The translations under genes were made by a program, and so were the position numbers. The notes beneath the pieces are model-generated. The model made no database searches. It saw only the letters and a list, made by a program, of their open reading frames with translations, and was not told where the DNA came from. Shown here piece by piece: positions 24,887 through 34,795 of a stretch of 64,000 bases of DNA; position 1 is the first letter of the stretch; each line of letters starts with the position of its first letter. The DNA is from Marinobacter sp. SS21 (GTDB lineage Bacteria; Pseudomonadota; Gammaproteobacteria; Pseudomonadales; Oleiphilaceae): assembly GCF_028369065.1 (NCBI RefSeq), contig NZ_JAQNDA010000006.1, forward strand, positions 124,001 through 188,000, read 5' to 3'.

Positions 24887-27106
24887 ATGCCCCAGGCCTC
24901 CGTTTCCCTCGCGAGGGGACTGCAGTTTACCGCCCGCGTGGGCACTCTCCCCGCCGACCTGTTTGTGGTGGTCGGCTTCGATTTCACCGAAGCCCTGTCC
25001 GAGCTGTTCCATGGCACCTTGGAGCTGGCCAGCAGCGATCCGGGTATCGGCATGGTCTCCGGGGGACAGACTTTAAGTCTGTCCCCCTCCTTGAGTGTGT
25101 CTCCCTCCCTGGATCAAGTCCTTGAACAACCCGTGGAACTGGCGGTATGGCAGGATGGCCAGCTGCTGCGCCGCTTCACCGGCGTTGTCTCCGAATTCGC
25201 CCGCGGCGACAGCGGCCACCGCCGCACCCGCTACCAGCTGGTGGTGGAGCCGGCGCTGTGGCGGCTGGGGCTGATGCACAACAGCCGCATTTTCCAGGCC
25301 CAGAGCCCAGACACCATCCTCAAGACCCTGCTGGACGAGCGCGGCATCGCCGACACGGTGTTCGACCTCAAGCGCGCCCCGCAGGAACGGGAGTATTGCG
25401 TTCAGCACCGGGAGAGCGACCTCGACTTCCTGCAGCGGCTCGCCGCCGAGGAAGGCTGGCACTTTCGATTTGACGTTGACGGGCGGTTTGATGCGGAAGC
25501 GGTTAACCAGCCGCTGGTGCTCTCCGACCACCACGGCGACACTGTGACGCTGCCCGAGGCCACCTACAACGCCAGCGCCGGCGGCAGCAGCCGGCAGCCG
25601 GCGGTCTTTAGATTTGAGTACCGGGAGCGGGTCCGCGTTGCCTCGGTGGCGATGAAGGACTACACCTTCCGTAACCCGGCCTACGCCCTGATGCATGAGC
25701 AGGCCGCCTCCGGCATCGACCACCAGCGCGACGATTATCAATATTACGACTACCCCGGCCGCTTCAAGACCGACGCCAGCGGCAGTGCCTTCAGCCAGAC
25801 CAGATTGGACGCCCTGCGCAACGACGCCAGCGTCGCCCGCGGCAGCAGCAACCGCCCGGACTTCGCCGCCGGTGCCAAGCTGCCCCTGAGTGGCCACAGC
25901 CAGGACACGCTCAACCGGGACTGGCTGCTGACCGGCATCGTCCACACCGGCAAGCAGCCCCAGGCGCTGGAAGAGGAGGGTAGTAGCGATCCCACCACCT
26001 ACCACAACACCTTCGAGGCCATCCCGGCGGATAGGACCTGGCGCCCTCAGGTTCAACACCGCCCATTGATGGACGGCCCGCAGATCGCCATCGTTACCGG
26101 CCCGGCGGGCGAGGAGATCCACTGCGACGAACTCGGCCGGGTGAAAGTGCGTTTTCCCTGGGATCGGCGCCTGCTGTCAGGCGAGGTAGAGAGTTCCAAG
26201 GATGACGAGCACAGCAGTGCCTGGCTCAGAGTCAGCCAGGGCTGGGCCGGCGGCCAGTACGGCTTCATGGCAGTGCCGCGCATTGGCCATGAGGTCATCG
26301 TCAGCTTCCTCGATGGCGACCCGGACCAGCCCATCATCACCGGCCGCAACTACCACGCCACCAACACGCCGCCCTACGCCTTGCCGGAACACAAGACCCG
26401 CACCGTGCTGAAGACCCAGAGTCACAAGGGCGAGGGCAGCAACGAGCTGCGCTTCGAGGACGAAGCGGGCCAGGAGCAGATCTACCTCCACGCCCAGAGG
26501 GACCTGGATCTGCTCACCGAACACGACCGCACCGAAGTGATCAAACACGACAGCCACCTGACGGTGGAAAACGATCGCATCGGTCATATCAAAGCCAACG
26601 ATCACCTGACGGTGAATGGCGAGCGCCGTGAACAGATCGGCCAGGACCACAGCTTTAATGTCACCGGCACCCTCCACCTCAAAGCCGGCACCGCCTGGCT
26701 CAGCGAGTCCGGCACCGAACTCCACATCAAGGCCGGCCAGAAAGCCATCATCGAAGCCGGCGCCGAAATCACCCTCAAAGCCGGTGGCAGCTTCGTCAAA
26801 ATCGACCCCAGCGGCGTCGCCCTGAGTGGACCCACCGTCAAACTTAACGGCGGCGGCTCGCCGGGCAGCGGATCAGGGCAAAGCGTGCAGGTACCGGGGC
26901 TGCCGGGGTTGGTGGATGCCAATGGCGGGGCGGTGGCGCCGGTGGCTTTGGCAACGGTTGGTCTCAGATCAATTGGCAAGCCCGATGACATGATTGCCGC
27001 CCTGGAAGTGGCGGCCGTGGAAGACCTCGCCCTGGTCGAGAAATGTATGGAACAGCCCGATGGCAGCTGCCCACTTGAGAACTGCCACTGTCGGGAGAGC
27101 GCTTGA
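24887..27106 (+). CDS. tssI: T6SS spike protein VgrG (TssI)
   Basis: A 739-residue VgrG. ATG 24887 ([14 protein letters not shown]) is preferred over an upstream in-frame start. The gp27-like part is about 1-385 ([26 protein letters not shown] is diagnostic), the gp5 OB-fold about 400-480 ([40 protein letters not shown]), and the beta-helix needle about 520-650. Residues 59-67 are encoded by a perfect 27-bp palindrome inside an insertion of about 19 residues. The C-terminal tail carries a small Cys cluster ([20 protein letters not shown]). The stop overlaps the adaptor ATG (TGATG). Confidence 0.96.
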   Translation: MPQASVSLARGLQFTARVGTLPADLFVVVGFDFTEALSELFHGTLELASSDPGIGMVSGGQTLSLSPSLSVSPSLDQVLEQPVELAVWQDGQLLRRFTGVVSEFARGDSGHRRTRYQLVVEPALWRLGLMHNSRIFQAQSPDTILKTLLDERGIADTVFDLKRAPQEREYCVQHRESDLDFLQRLAAEEGWHFRFDVDGRFDAEAVNQPLVLSDHHGDTVTLPEATYNASAGGSSRQPAVFRFEYRERVRVASVAMKDYTFRNPAYALMHEQAASGIDHQRDDYQYYDYPGRFKTDASGSAFSQTRLDALRNDASVARGSSNRPDFAAGAKLPLSGHSQDTLNRDWLLTGIVHTGKQPQALEEEGSSDPTTYHNTFEAIPADRTWRPQVQHRPLMDGPQIAIVTGPAGEEIHCDELGRVKVRFPWDRRLLSGEVESSKDDEHSSAWLRVSQGWAGGQYGFMAVPRIGHEVIVSFLDGDPDQPIITGRNYHATNTPPYALPEHKTRTVLKTQSHKGEGSNELRFEDEAGQEQIYLHAQRDLDLLTEHDRTEVIKHDSHLTVENDRIGHIKANDHLTVNGERREQIGQDHSFNVTGTLHLKAGTAWLSESGTELHIKAGQKAIIEAGAEITLKAGGSFVKIDPSGVALSGPTVKLNGGGSPGSGSGQSVQVPGLPGLVDANGGAVAPVALATVGLRSIGKPDDMIAALEVAAVEDLALVEKCMEQPDGSCPLENCHCRESA
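25061..25087. repeat. 27-bp perfect palindrome inside vgrG
   Basis: Arms GGGGGACAGACTT and AAGTCTGTCCCCC flank a single T. It is read in frame as GGQTLSLSP. Palindromes of the GGGACAG...CTGTCCC type accompany REP-associated tyrosine transposases in many gammaproteobacteria (family knowledge); no such transposase gene is in this window. The flanking codons repeat a Ser-Pro-Ser-Leu unit. Confidence 0.8.
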
Positions 27107-27720
27107 TGCGTCAATTTGCTCTGAATGAGGTCACCAGTGGCCATGCCCTTACCGATAGCCTGAACTGGTACGCCGTTCTTGAAGGGGCCGATCCTGGCTA
27201 TGACACCCTTCAACTGATATACGCGTCGATTCCGAATCCGGAGTGGTTATCCCTCTACCAGTGCGGTTCCTATACTGAATTGGCGAAGGTGGGCCCGATC
27301 TTGCTCAAGCTTGATCAGCCAGGTAGCTGGATAAGGCATTGGCGGACAGACTTTCCTCGCCTGGCAGGATCGTTGGTTGGATCGGAGCAGGATCTGGCTG
27401 GCGTCGGTTGCCACATGCGTACACTGGTGTCGGCCCGTGTCCGGGACGGAGCAGATGCGCTGTTCCGGTTTTATGACGCCTGGATCATGAGAGCCCTGTA
27501 CCCCACTTTAGAGGTTTCCGAACGTACCAAGCTCCATGGGCCTATAACCAAGTGGTTATGGCTCCTTGATGATAAAGCTGTCCTCGGTGAATCAGGGATG
27601 GACCATTCATCTGATGACGAGCAGCTGGAGGAAGGCTGGTTGCACCTGGATACAGTAAAACTGGATGCCATTCGGGAAGGTTTGGCGGCCAAACGGAATT
27701 GGAAGGATACTCACGCATGA
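27106..27720 (+). CDS. DUF4123 T6SS effector adaptor (Tap/TEC, VasW-like)
   Basis: A 204-residue protein starting at ATG 27106 inside the vgrG stop. WYAVLEGADPGYDTLQLIYA near the start and WLSLYQCGSYTELAKVGPILLKL are typical DUF4123 blocks; RFYDAWIMRALYPTL is the conserved FRFYDPRVLRxxLP-type motif in altered form. DUF4123 proteins load a specific effector onto the VgrG C-terminus. Its position between vgrG and a large MIX toxin, with overlapping stops and starts on both sides, makes it the adaptor for that toxin. Confidence 0.93.
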   Translation: MRQFALNEVTSGHALTDSLNWYAVLEGADPGYDTLQLIYASIPNPEWLSLYQCGSYTELAKVGPILLKLDQPGSWIRHWRTDFPRLAGSLVGSEQDLAGVGCHMRTLVSARVRDGADALFRFYDAWIMRALYPTLEVSERTKLHGPITKWLWLLDDKAVLGESGMDHSSDDEQLEEGWLHLDTVKLDAIREGLAAKRNWKDTHA

Positions 27721-30700
27721 CAGACACCGGCGACATTACTGCTGCGGCCCCCTGCAAGGAGCCTGAGCGGCTCTATGTGGAAGTGGCGGGCACGGACGTT
27801 CACCCAGGTCACGGACTTGTACTGGAGAAGAACGGCGAAGTTGTTAATGCGCTCACCATGGCGCAGAAGCAATGGCACCAGCGTTACGAATGCGACTACG
27901 CAGTGGGCCGTGCCGAGCGTTTTGATCACACGCTGACGATGACGATTGATACGGAGCAGGGAGGACAACTGCGACTGCCCCTGCTTGACGATGTGCAGCC
28001 AACACGGCTTGCAGCCCGTACCCAGCCAAACCTGTTATTTCCGGTGTACCCGCTGGCAAGCCTGCCCTGGGTGGGCGGAGAGAGGGGCCACGCACTGCTG
28101 CGTCCCGGTTACCTGTACGTGTTCTGGAGAGGCATCCTCTGGCGGGAACTCCAAACCGACGAAAATGGCAAGCTCAGGGATGTCGACCTGGCCCATTGGC
28201 GAGAGCGGGCCAAGCTGGCTACCGCGCCCGAGGACCGGGTCAGTCTGGATGATAGACCTTCCGTGAGTGTCGCCCTGGACACGCTTTGGGTGCCGGCCCG
28301 CTTCCAGGGCGTTGCCAGGGCCGAATGGACCATTGGCGACGTCGAACTGGCCTGGTCAGAACAGCAGTGGAGCTGGGACTACATTGAGTCACTGGAATCC
28401 GGCCAGGATATCATTCACCTGCCTGCCAGCTACCGGGAACTGACAGGTATCCCCGCCTATGGCAAGGAAGGGGCCCGCGCCATTGATGCCCGTCGACAGA
28501 CGCGCTGTGAGAACCTGGGAGGGCTGGACGGGTATGAGCACCGGCGCCGGTTTGGTCCTGAAGCCCATGCCGGCTTCGGCTGGATGCCGCTAGACCAGAC
28601 CGTCCCCTGCCGCCGTCGCGATCCGGGACGGGAAAAGGACGCTTCCAACCCATTCCGGGTGACCCAGTCCCTGGACGGTGGTGGTCTGGACCGGGACAAC
28701 ACGGTGCTTCACCACATTCAGGGCGAGCTGGAACGACAGGAAGGCTACGTCTGCAAGGCGGCGGAGGCTGTTGACGTCGCCAGTGGCCTGAATCGCTGGA
28801 TGGATGATTTGGTTGGGGAAGACTGGCGGGCCCAAACTGATGGTCAAGCGGGCGTCGGCGATGAGCTGCTGGCAGACAAGGCCGAGGTCGCCCGCAAGGA
28901 GCTATTGGATGAAGTCCGCAAGCGTCTGGCGTCCGCTATTGGGGAAGAGGATCAGCTTGCACCATTGAGGCAACGTCACATCCCCGCTGTACCGTTGCCG
29001 GATGTACTGTTTGAACTGGAATGGCTCACCAGCCAGACCGGACTGCACCTTATTCACCTGAAGACAGTCGCAGAGGCTAGTCAGGATCACCCTCATTTCA
29101 AGAGTGCCATGCTGGTGCACTCGGCCATGTTTGACCACAATGGCTATGAGCGTGGCCCCTTTGATGATTACCGCCACGCTGTGGATACAGAGAAACTGGA
29201 CCAGGCACTTCGCAAGGAGGAGCGTGAGTCCTGCCGTGCTACCTGCTACGAGTTGATCCAGCGCCGAATCGAGCTTCTGGAAAACAACGCCATTCCCGTG
29301 TTCAACGATCTTTTTGCCCTCAATGGCTTGTGCTACCCCATTGCCTTGCAAACCCTGAATCCACTGCTCGCCCACCTGGAGACGTCGGTATTCCAGTTCG
29401 ATCCCCTGGCGGGCAAGGTTACCAGGGATCGGGAGGCATACCGAGACCAGGCTGGTGCCGCCTTTATCGAGAAACTGGCGCGGGGACAAACCGGGCTGGC
29501 TACCTACCTGAGCGCAGACGCGGATAAGGCGCCCCTCGACAAAGCGTTGGGTGACGACATCAGTGAATGCCAGGTTGAACCAAACGACGGTTCCGGCAAG
29601 CCCCGGCCGGGACTCTTGCAATGGCTCCAGGCCCAGCGGCCGGAGGTTGGCGACTTGCCGGAACCCTTGCGGGAGCAGTACGAATTGAGCCAGCAGGAAC
29701 GCCAGGCTGTCGTCGACAACATCGCCCGTATGTCGGATCCGGCCCTACTGCAATGGGCCCAGGTGTCCTACACCACCCTGGGCCAGCTCATGGCCGACCT
29801 CAGCAGCGAGTTCTACCTCACCGTCCAGCGGGCGCTGCTGCGCAAGATCGGTGATGGCCCGATCTACCAGGTCGCCGACACCCTGCAGATACCGACCCGC
29901 TACATGAAGCTGGGCAACCCGTTCTTGCGGGGACTTGTGGTGGGCCATGCCAACCCCCTGCTGGCCAACCCCAATCCGGAGATGGTGGCTTTGGGCATCC
30001 GCTTCGGTAATCAGGAAGCCGGCCTTGCCCGCTTCTCAACCGAGGCCATCAACGACGCCCTGCGTCAGGCCAGTGGTAGCCAGATTGTTCGCCCCAAGGG
30101 CGGTGTGGTCAACCGGGTAGGGCCCGACATGGAGGGGAATTACGCCGTTATCCGCAATGGCAATGGCAAGATGATCGCCAATACCGCCTCGGTGGCGGGT
30201 ATCCAAGGCGGTACTCCGACCGCGGCCGTGCAGGTGGAGATTCTCATGGCCCATAAGGATAGCGTGGCCGCCAGAATGTCACAGGGTTTGACGAGCCGGG
30301 CCAGCAATGCCTTGATGCGTTGGGCACCGCCGGGGATGTTGGGGGTGTTTGGGTTTAACGTCATCAATAGCGCCCACGCGTTCCTTTCTTCAGACTTTGA
30401 TAAGGGTATTCCAGTAAAAGAAGTAACCTCGATTTTTTATGGGGTAGCCAATCTCCTATATTGGCTTGGGCATATCGTTGAGGCCGAGAACCTGGCGAGG
30501 GAAACTCGTTTGTCCTGGCTCACCAGGCCGTTGCTAGAGATAGATAAAATCCCCAACCAGAAGCTAAAGTGGGCCGCCGGGAGGCTATTTACTGATAAAG
30601 TGCTGTCCATTGCTAAGTTCGCAGGTGTCGCAGGCGCGGCTCTGGAGGTGGTCCTGGCTCTATGGGAAGGAATACAGCGGGTACAGGCCAACGACCATGA

Positions 30701-31445
30701 TGCTGCGGCGGGGTACTTTGTGGCGGCGACCGGTTTCGGTGTGTTCATGTTCTCCCATCTGGCAGGGACGAGTTTGGTGCCGATCTTGGGTATTAGCTTC
30801 GCGGCGGCCCTGGCGGCCGTCGCCCTGATTGTAGCCCTGGCGGCGTTGGTCTGGGCCATTGTCCGCACCGACGACACCCTGGAGACCTGGCTCAAGAACG
30901 GACCTTTTGGCAAGGTGGACCCTGCCAGCCAGTTCCAGCATCTCTACGACGCACCTGAGGACGCCTTCCAGTTCCTGGTGGGCGCCCTGTTCCCGCTAAC
31001 CGGGGCCAGCGGTAACCTGGCGGAGTTTAATGACCAGGGCCTGCTGTCCAATGAGGAAAAGGACTGGCTGCAGGACAACCAGCGCACCGAAGGGCATGTG
31101 ATTGCCATCAGCTCCGCTGCCTTCCTGTTGGTGGACAGGCCCGAAGAGCAGTTCAAGGCCCATTTCTGGATGACCTGGAATCTTGGTGGCACGGTGAAGC
31201 CCCTCACACCTGAATTTGTGTACTACGACGCCGAACGCCAGATGTTGCGCTTCCATGTGCCCAAACCTCAATGGCGGGGCATGGGCCGGTTCCGTTCCCT
31301 GGAAAAGCTAAAAGCCAAGGTACAGGTTGCCTTGGGCAACGGCGGCCTGTTGCCGACCAGTGACCTGGACCAGCCGCTGGTACCGACAGTGGGCGAACCG
31401 GAATGCACCGGGGATAACCCCCGCTGGCTCACGATAACGAGTTGA
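27717..31445 (+). CDS. VasX-like MIX-domain T6SS effector, probable pore former
   Basis: A 1242-residue protein. ATG 27717 overlaps the adaptor stop (ATGA). The MIX motif hRxGhhYhh is matched exactly by LRPGYLYVF at 128-136, within an N-terminal region resembling the VasX toxin N-domain. The central about 600 residues are hydrophilic and helical. Hydrophobic segments appear only near the C-terminus: about 868-885, 960-985 and a long one at about 996-1048 (FVAATGFGVFMFSHLAG, then ILGISFAAALAAVALIVALA). This matches VasX, which permeabilises inner membranes. Toxicity is inferred. GC content and codon use drop near 30380-30620. Confidence 0.88.
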   Translation: MTDTGDITAAAPCKEPERLYVEVAGTDVHPGHGLVLEKNGEVVNALTMAQKQWHQRYECDYAVGRAERFDHTLTMTIDTEQGGQLRLPLLDDVQPTRLAARTQPNLLFPVYPLASLPWVGGERGHALLRPGYLYVFWRGILWRELQTDENGKLRDVDLAHWRERAKLATAPEDRVSLDDRPSVSVALDTLWVPARFQGVARAEWTIGDVELAWSEQQWSWDYIESLESGQDIIHLPASYRELTGIPAYGKEGARAIDARRQTRCENLGGLDGYEHRRRFGPEAHAGFGWMPLDQTVPCRRRDPGREKDASNPFRVTQSLDGGGLDRDNTVLHHIQGELERQEGYVCKAAEAVDVASGLNRWMDDLVGEDWRAQTDGQAGVGDELLADKAEVARKELLDEVRKRLASAIGEEDQLAPLRQRHIPAVPLPDVLFELEWLTSQTGLHLIHLKTVAEASQDHPHFKSAMLVHSAMFDHNGYERGPFDDYRHAVDTEKLDQALRKEERESCRATCYELIQRRIELLENNAIPVFNDLFALNGLCYPIALQTLNPLLAHLETSVFQFDPLAGKVTRDREAYRDQAGAAFIEKLARGQTGLATYLSADADKAPLDKALGDDISECQVEPNDGSGKPRPGLLQWLQAQRPEVGDLPEPLREQYELSQQERQAVVDNIARMSDPALLQWAQVSYTTLGQLMADLSSEFYLTVQRALLRKIGDGPIYQVADTLQIPTRYMKLGNPFLRGLVVGHANPLLANPNPEMVALGIRFGNQEAGLARFSTEAINDALRQASGSQIVRPKGGVVNRVGPDMEGNYAVIRNGNGKMIANTASVAGIQGGTPTAAVQVEILMAHKDSVAARMSQGLTSRASNALMRWAPPGMLGVFGFNVINSAHAFLSSDFDKGIPVKEVTSIFYGVANLLYWLGHIVEAENLARETRLSWLTRPLLEIDKIPNQKLKWAAGRLFTDKVLSIAKFAGVAGAALEVVLALWEGIQRVQANDHDAAAGYFVAATGFGVFMFSHLAGTSLVPILGISFAAALAAVALIVALAALVWAIVRTDDTLETWLKNGPFGKVDPASQFQHLYDAPEDAFQFLVGALFPLTGASGNLAEFNDQGLLSNEEKDWLQDNQRTEGHVIAISSAAFLLVDRPEEQFKAHFWMTWNLGGTVKPLTPEFVYYDAERQMLRFHVPKPQWRGMGRFRSLEKLKAKVQVALGNGGLLPTSDLDQPLVPTVGEPECTGDNPRWLTITS

Positions 31446-31451
31446 CCCGTT

Positions 31452-32450
31452 ATGAATGATGTCTATCAAACCACCGCCTACCGTTCCGACGCCATCCCGG
31501 CCTTGCCACCGGGAGGGCACGCGGACATGGACAAGGCTTTTCAGCGTCTGCCCTGGGGGCACAACCAGAATCCAATAGTGCCCAACACCATGGAGGCGCA
31601 ATTAGCTTACGCTGGCTTGTTTGAGAGTGAAAACGATGTGGAGGACGGTTATCCCTGGGGGGGGGCGGTGTTCTCTATCAGCAAGGGTTTCCTGAGTGGG
31701 TTGCAGGGCTTCTTGTACATGCTGTATATGTGTTCTTGGCTCGCTTTCTTTATCTCTTTTTTCCCCTTGGGCCTTTTAATTCTTAAAGTCTTATTTACAG
31801 AACCATCCATCAAAGGTGTGCTGTGGATATATGATACTTTTAAGGTCATTTACTTACTCATAGCTATAGGCTACTTCGGAGGCAAGTACGGCCGCCTACT
31901 CCTGATTTACCTCACCGACAAGCGTCAGCGAGCCAATCCCACGGGCCTGTATCGCCGGGAAGGGCTGGTTCGGGTCAAGGAAGGCAAGACCGTCTTCGAG
32001 GCCCCCTTCATCGAGTTCGACGCCTACCTGGTACACACCCCTTCCGGCCGGGGCGGCCGCTACTTCAACCTGGTGTTGCAGCATCGCTACAGCAAACACC
32101 AACTGTGGATGAAAGGCTTGCTTACCGATGCTATGAACCAGAAGGAAGTGTATGCCTACTGGGACATGATTCAGCAGTTCATGGACGTGAGCGGCCCCCT
32201 GCCGGACGTACCTATCTTCGAGCCTTTCCGTGCCCGGGACCCGGTAACCGCCGCATACGATGAACACACCGGGCGGGACCCGTTCAAGTGGCGCAAGGTC
32301 ACCCGGGAGTCCTGGCGTAAGGACCACGAACTACGCTGGAAAAACCGTCTACAGGAGACGAACTTCCACCACCCTTGCATTCTGGATGCCCGCATCCAGG
32401 GAAGGGGGCTGCCGCTGCCGGACGAACCACGAGGGGCTATGTTGGCGTGA
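31452..32450 (+). CDS. DUF6708-type membrane protein, probable effector immunity (copy 1)
   Basis: A 332-residue protein seven bases after the effector. Two to three transmembrane helices lie at about 80-145 (YMLYMCSWLAFFISFFPLGLLIL and VIYLLIAIGYFGGKYG) in an AT-richer stretch. The cytoplasmic C-terminal half has RREGLVRVKEGKTVFEAPFIEFDAYLV, LVLQHRYSKHQLWMKG and YWDMIQQFMDVSGPLPDVPIFEPFRARDPVTAAYDE, shared with the next two genes. Membrane-embedded immunity proteins downstream of pore-forming T6SS toxins are well known (TsiV2 with VasX). Immunity is inferred from position and topology; this copy is the most divergent of the three. Confidence 0.72.
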   Translation: MNDVYQTTAYRSDAIPALPPGGHADMDKAFQRLPWGHNQNPIVPNTMEAQLAYAGLFESENDVEDGYPWGGAVFSISKGFLSGLQGFLYMLYMCSWLAFFISFFPLGLLILKVLFTEPSIKGVLWIYDTFKVIYLLIAIGYFGGKYGRLLLIYLTDKRQRANPTGLYRREGLVRVKEGKTVFEAPFIEFDAYLVHTPSGRGGRYFNLVLQHRYSKHQLWMKGLLTDAMNQKEVYAYWDMIQQFMDVSGPLPDVPIFEPFRARDPVTAAYDEHTGRDPFKWRKVTRESWRKDHELRWKNRLQETNFHHPCILDARIQGRGLPLPDEPRGAMLA

Positions 32451-32464
32451 TTGGGTAGGTTGTG

Positions 32465-33628
32465 ATGCACTCCTCTGTCGAAATCCCACCAAAACTGGTT
32501 ACCACTTCCGGCGGCTACTATGGCACCGGCGCCTATCGCCCTGACTCGATACCCGAGCAACCCGCCCAGAGCCAGGATTTCAATCACTCAAAACTGGGAC
32601 GCTCAGCCGGTTTCCGGCTGCCCTGGGGCGGCACGCAAGAACTGATGCCATCCAACCTGTTTGCTCGCTGGCGACCTGAGGCGCTTCGAAGAATTGAAAA
32701 GCGCGGGGATCTGCTGGCTGAAACGGGAGACCAGGGGCAACTGGATCATGAAAGTATTTGTTATGCGCCGCTGGCTTTCCGGTCGAAGTTGATCAATGTG
32801 TTTGAGGTATACGGCAAAGGTTTCTTCTGGGTTAGTTTACCTCTTGGGCTTGTTACTTATTTGATGCATGCCTACCTTACTGGCTCAACTTTGTTAATTG
32901 CCCTAAAAGAAGTCTGGCCATTTTTCTTGGTGATATCAGGCACACCGGCTTTCATGTGGTTATCGTCCTTGCTCGTATTCGAACTCTTCCCTCGATGGTG
33001 CGTAAAGGCTGGACGGGGGCCTGAATGGGAACTCAACCGCCGTACCGGTCTGGTCCGGGTGTGGCGCTACCGCCGGACGATCCCTTTCCTTTGGAGGCGT
33101 AAAGCGACGGTCATCGAGGCCCCCTTTTATGAGTTCGACGGCTGGGTGGCAGGTGGTGCCACCCAGTATGGGCCGAGGTTCGATTTCATATTGTGCCACC
33201 GCTACAGCAAGCTGGAGGTTCACATAGGGGATATCCTGTTGGGTTGGCACCACGTTTCCCGTCCCTGCTACGCGCTCTGGGATTTCCTCCAGAACTACAT
33301 GGACGTAACCCGGCCCCTGCCGGAGTTTCCCGTGCTGGAACCCCACCGGCACAAGGATCCGGTGACCGCCGAACACGACCGCAAGACCGGCCGGCCGGAA
33401 CGCTACTGGCGGGATATGGACGACGAAACGTTCAAGCAAAAGGAAAACGAGCTGTACAACCAGGTCCTGCGCATCAACACCGAGCAACGCCCGAACCTGA
33501 TGGCAAAGAAGGTACGCTATGCGCACATGACGCCAGAGGACATGCTCGCCTATGGCCGTGGTTCACGGGAGTCTCGTCAAGGTCGCTCCAGGTCCGGAGC
33601 ACGTAGACAGCCAATTGGTAATGCTTGA
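32465..33628 (+). CDS. DUF6708-type membrane protein, probable effector immunity (copy 2)
   Basis: A 387-residue paralogue of copy 1 with an N-terminal extension (TGAYRPDSIPEQPAQSQDFNHS). Transmembrane helices are at about 113-140 and 152-176. The C-terminal half (from CVKAGRGPEWELNRRTGLVRV to the MTPEDMLAYGRG end) is nearly identical to copy 3, whereas the membrane segment is clearly different. Start ATG 32465 is preferred to the GTG just before it. Gene follows copy 1 by 14 bases. Confidence 0.72.
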   Translation: MHSSVEIPPKLVTTSGGYYGTGAYRPDSIPEQPAQSQDFNHSKLGRSAGFRLPWGGTQELMPSNLFARWRPEALRRIEKRGDLLAETGDQGQLDHESICYAPLAFRSKLINVFEVYGKGFFWVSLPLGLVTYLMHAYLTGSTLLIALKEVWPFFLVISGTPAFMWLSSLLVFELFPRWCVKAGRGPEWELNRRTGLVRVWRYRRTIPFLWRRKATVIEAPFYEFDGWVAGGATQYGPRFDFILCHRYSKLEVHIGDILLGWHHVSRPCYALWDFLQNYMDVTRPLPEFPVLEPHRHKDPVTAEHDRKTGRPERYWRDMDDETFKQKENELYNQVLRINTEQRPNLMAKKVRYAHMTPEDMLAYGRGSRESRQGRSRSGARRQPIGNA

Positions 33629-34795
33629 GGAGATAAAAACAAGCCCATCTGAGCGAGGAAAACCGGCCTTTCTGGTTCGACGACAAGGTAAGCCTGAATG
33701 ACCAGCCTGACTCCGCCTGACGGCATGAACTACTATGGCCTCGGTGCCTACCGCCCTGACTCGATACCCGACCAACCCATCCAGAGCCAGGATTTCAGTC
33801 ACTCAAAACTAGGACGCTCAGCCGGTTTCCGGTTGCCCTGGGGCGGCACGCAAGAATTGATGCCGTCTAACCTCTTTGCTCGCTGGCGACCGGAGGCTCT
33901 TCGAAGAATTGAAAAGCGAGGGGACCTGCTCGCTGGAACAGGAGATCAGGGGCAACAGGACCATGAATGCATTTGTTTCGCACCGTTAGCCTTGCGATCC
34001 AGGTTGATCAACGGATTTGGAATGTATGGCAAAGGGTTCTTCTGTATCGGGTTACCAGTTGCGCTGGTTATGTATTTGATAGGTGTGTCTTGGGTTGGGC
34101 CTGACGAAACCTGGCTGACTGTATTATTTGAAGTTTGGCCGGTACTTTTCGTGATCGCAGGGGTTCCAGGCCTTATGTGGCTGTCCTCCACGATCGTTTT
34201 CAAATTCTTCCCGCGATGGTGCGTAAAGGCTGGACGGGGGCCTGAATGGGAACTCAACCGCCGTACCGGTCTGGTCCGGGTGTGGCGCTACCGCCGGACG
34301 ATCCCGTTCCTTGGGCGGCGTAAAGCGACGGTCATCGAGGCCCCCTTTTACGAGTTCGACGGCTGGGTGGCGAGTGGTGCGACCCAGTATGGGCCGAGGT
34401 TCGATTTCATATTGTGCCACCGCTACAGCAAGCTGGAGGTGCATCTGGGGGATGTCATGTTGGGTTGGCACCATGTATCCCGTCCCTGCTACGCCTTCTG
34501 GGATTTCCTCCAGAACTACATGGACGTGACCCGGCCCCTGCCGGAGTTTCCCGTGCTGGAACCCCACCGGCACAAGGATCCGGTGACCGCCGAACACGAC
34601 CGCAAGACCGGCCGGCCGGAACGCTACTGGCGGGATATGGACGACGCAACGTTCAAGCAAAAAGAAGACGAGATGTATAACCGGGTCCTGCGTATCAACA
34701 CCGAACAACGCCCGAACCTGATGGCAAAGAAGGTTCGCTATGCGCACATGACGCCCGAAGACATGCTCGCCTATGGCCGTGGACGTTGTGATAGT
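32505..34795 (+). repeat. Tandem duplication of the DUF6708 gene (about 1.23-kb period)
   Basis: Segments 32505-32760 and 33730-33985, and 33000-33565 and 34217-34782, are almost identical by eye; the intervening about 200 bases that encode the membrane helices differ. Recombination between the units would delete or add one gene copy. Confidence 0.75.
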
